A DNA stretch of 64,000 nt from an uncultured Acetatifactor sp. (GTDB lineage Bacteria; Bacillota; Clostridia; Lachnospirales; Lachnospiraceae), in contig CALWSL010000014.1 of assembly GCA_944384205.1 (NCBI GenBank), forward strand, positions 1 through 64,000, in the 5' to 3' direction. A program made the position numbers and the translations under genes. Below, one piece after another: positions 63,294 through 64,000 of this stretch (positions are counted from its first letter, which is position 1; every line of letters starts with the position of its first letter). Below the pieces are notes generated by a model. That model saw only the letters and a program-made list of their open reading frames with translations, did no database searches and was not told the DNA's origin.

Positions 63294-63509
63294 ATGTTCA
63301 ATGTTATGATAAGCGTATTTTTCCTAGTCGGCGTTGCAGTATGTATTTGTGTGATTGGTTTCATATATTGTAAAAAGGAGAAAAAACGGGAAGAGAGACA
63401 GATGAAAGAAAAAAGTAGTGGTGAGAATCAAAATTCGGATGCTGCTGTAACTAAATTAGCAATGCATAATCAATATAATGGTCTTAATAACAGGGGGCGA
63501 ATTAATTAA
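63294..63509 (+). CDS. Small single-span membrane protein
   Basis: A 71-aa protein with one hydrophobic helix (about 4-25, ending GFIYC) followed by a Lys/Glu-rich cytoplasmic segment (26-42) and a polar Asn-rich tail. AAGGAGG lies directly upstream. No known family is recognised. It is followed 27 nt later by a secreted protein gene with the same kind of ribosome-binding site, so they form a likely operon. Confidence 0.65.
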   Translation: MFNVMISVFFLVGVAVCICVIGFIYCKKEKKREERQMKEKSSGENQNSDAAVTKLAMHNQYNGLNNRGRIN

Positions 63510-63536
63510 AAAAGTTATTACACTAGGAGGAATTAA

Positions 63537-64000
63537 TTGATAAAAAAGTACTTTAAGAAAATAACTGCTATACCTATTGCTTGTTTAATATTATTCGTTA
63601 ATTCATTAAATGTTTTGGCAGCAAAAGGAGAGATACAAACACATTTATTAGTTAATAACTTTGAGGGTATAGAAATTCAAGATGTAGAATTGTTAATTCA
63701 AAGGGCTGAGCTTGGTATTGATGAGTTTAAAGAGAATACGGGTATGAACTTTCAAATTGACAATGAAATAATGGATATGAATCTTCCCGCTACAACTGTG
63801 GAATTATGTTCTGAGAGAGAATATAACCTCAAAACATACCAAACCTCACAATATTTAGGTAAAATTGTAAATGAACAAGGTAGATTGGATGACGTATATG
63901 CGATACATGGTATTTCTGTTTATAGTGATACAACTGTAAGTGATACAGATACCAATGGGGGATGTACAATTACAACTACTTTGTATATACAATGGGGAAC
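63537..64000 (+). CDS. Secreted protein, incomplete at window end
   Basis: It starts at TTG 63537, 6 nt after AGGAGG, and stays open to the window edge (154 codons). The N-terminus LIKKYFKKITAIPIACLIL followed by FVNSLNVLAAKG is a signal peptide with a likely cleavage after LAA. The mature part is Asn/Thr/Ile-rich, with two cysteines seen so far and a TVSDTDTNGGC stretch. No family is recognised. Composition is clearly more AT-rich than the core genes, suggesting horizontal acquisition. Confidence 0.65.
   Translation, partial: MIKKYFKKITAIPIACLILFVNSLNVLAAKGEIQTHLLVNNFEGIEIQDVELLIQRAELGIDEFKENTGMNFQIDNEIMDMNLPATTVELCSEREYNLKTYQTSQYLGKIVNEQGRLDDVYAIHGISVYSDTTVSDTDTNGGCTITTTLYIQWG

Overview
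The window looks like a chromosomal segment of a spore-forming, Gram-positive gut anaerobe of the class Clostridia, most likely family Lachnospiraceae. The basis is the housekeeping/sporulation block mazG–HU–rqcP–yabP–yabQ–divIC–spoIIE–tilS–hpt–ftsH at 18.3-26.2 kb (same order as in Bacillus/Clostridium), a CotS-like kinase, strong AGGAGG ribosome-binding sites, sigma-A/sigma-E-type promoters, and moderate GC with AT-rich islands. No species can be named from sequence alone.

Layout. 0-2 kb: a decayed LytTR response regulator/GHKL histidine kinase pair. 2-7.3 kb: a LysR regulator followed by an alcohol dehydrogenase, an aldo/keto reductase, a lipoprotein esterase and a second aldo/keto reductase. 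The dehydrogenase and the second reductase are preceded by the same 70-bp promoter module. 7.3-12.1 kb: tcdA, a 2-isopropylmalate synthase fused to an AraC-type DNA-binding domain, and a membrane-anchored foldase. 12.3-13.4 kb: a broken AlbA_2/Schlafen-type regulator. 13.6-18.3 kb: HAD phosphatase, cca, CotS-like kinase and a PEGA lipoprotein. 18.3-26.2 kb: the conserved cell-cycle/sporulation block. Its SpoIIE has no membrane domain but retains a promoter with the Spo0A-type long spacer.

26.5-61.8 kb is dominated by envelope-glycan functions: a GH13 enzyme, about eight large multipass membrane proteins (several of GT-C type, plus YfhO- and GtrII-like), two polyprenol-phosphate-type GT2 transferases, a lipid kinase, GDP-mannose synthesis (manC, manA), amino-deoxysugar enzymes (pseB, pseC, possibly a PseH-like acetyltransferase), glmM–glmS and a GH20 hexosaminidase. 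A BlaI/BlaR1 signalling cassette with its own small secreted protein sits between pseB/manC and pseC. The likely joint job is to make activated sugars in the cytoplasm, load them on polyprenyl phosphate and transfer them outside the membrane to lipoteichoic acid, protein or polysaccharide.

61.8-64 kb: tRNA-Tyr and tRNA-Leu, then an accessory junction containing an IS91-type transposase fragment, a truncated RelE/ParE toxin, an unrecognised remnant, and an AT-rich locus encoding a small membrane peptide and a secreted protein that runs off the window.

The strongest candidates for something undescribed are the LeuA–AraC fusion, the duplicated LysR-type promoter module, the soluble SpoIIE with a Spo0A-like promoter, and a structured repeat family (10.3 kb and 59.7 kb).
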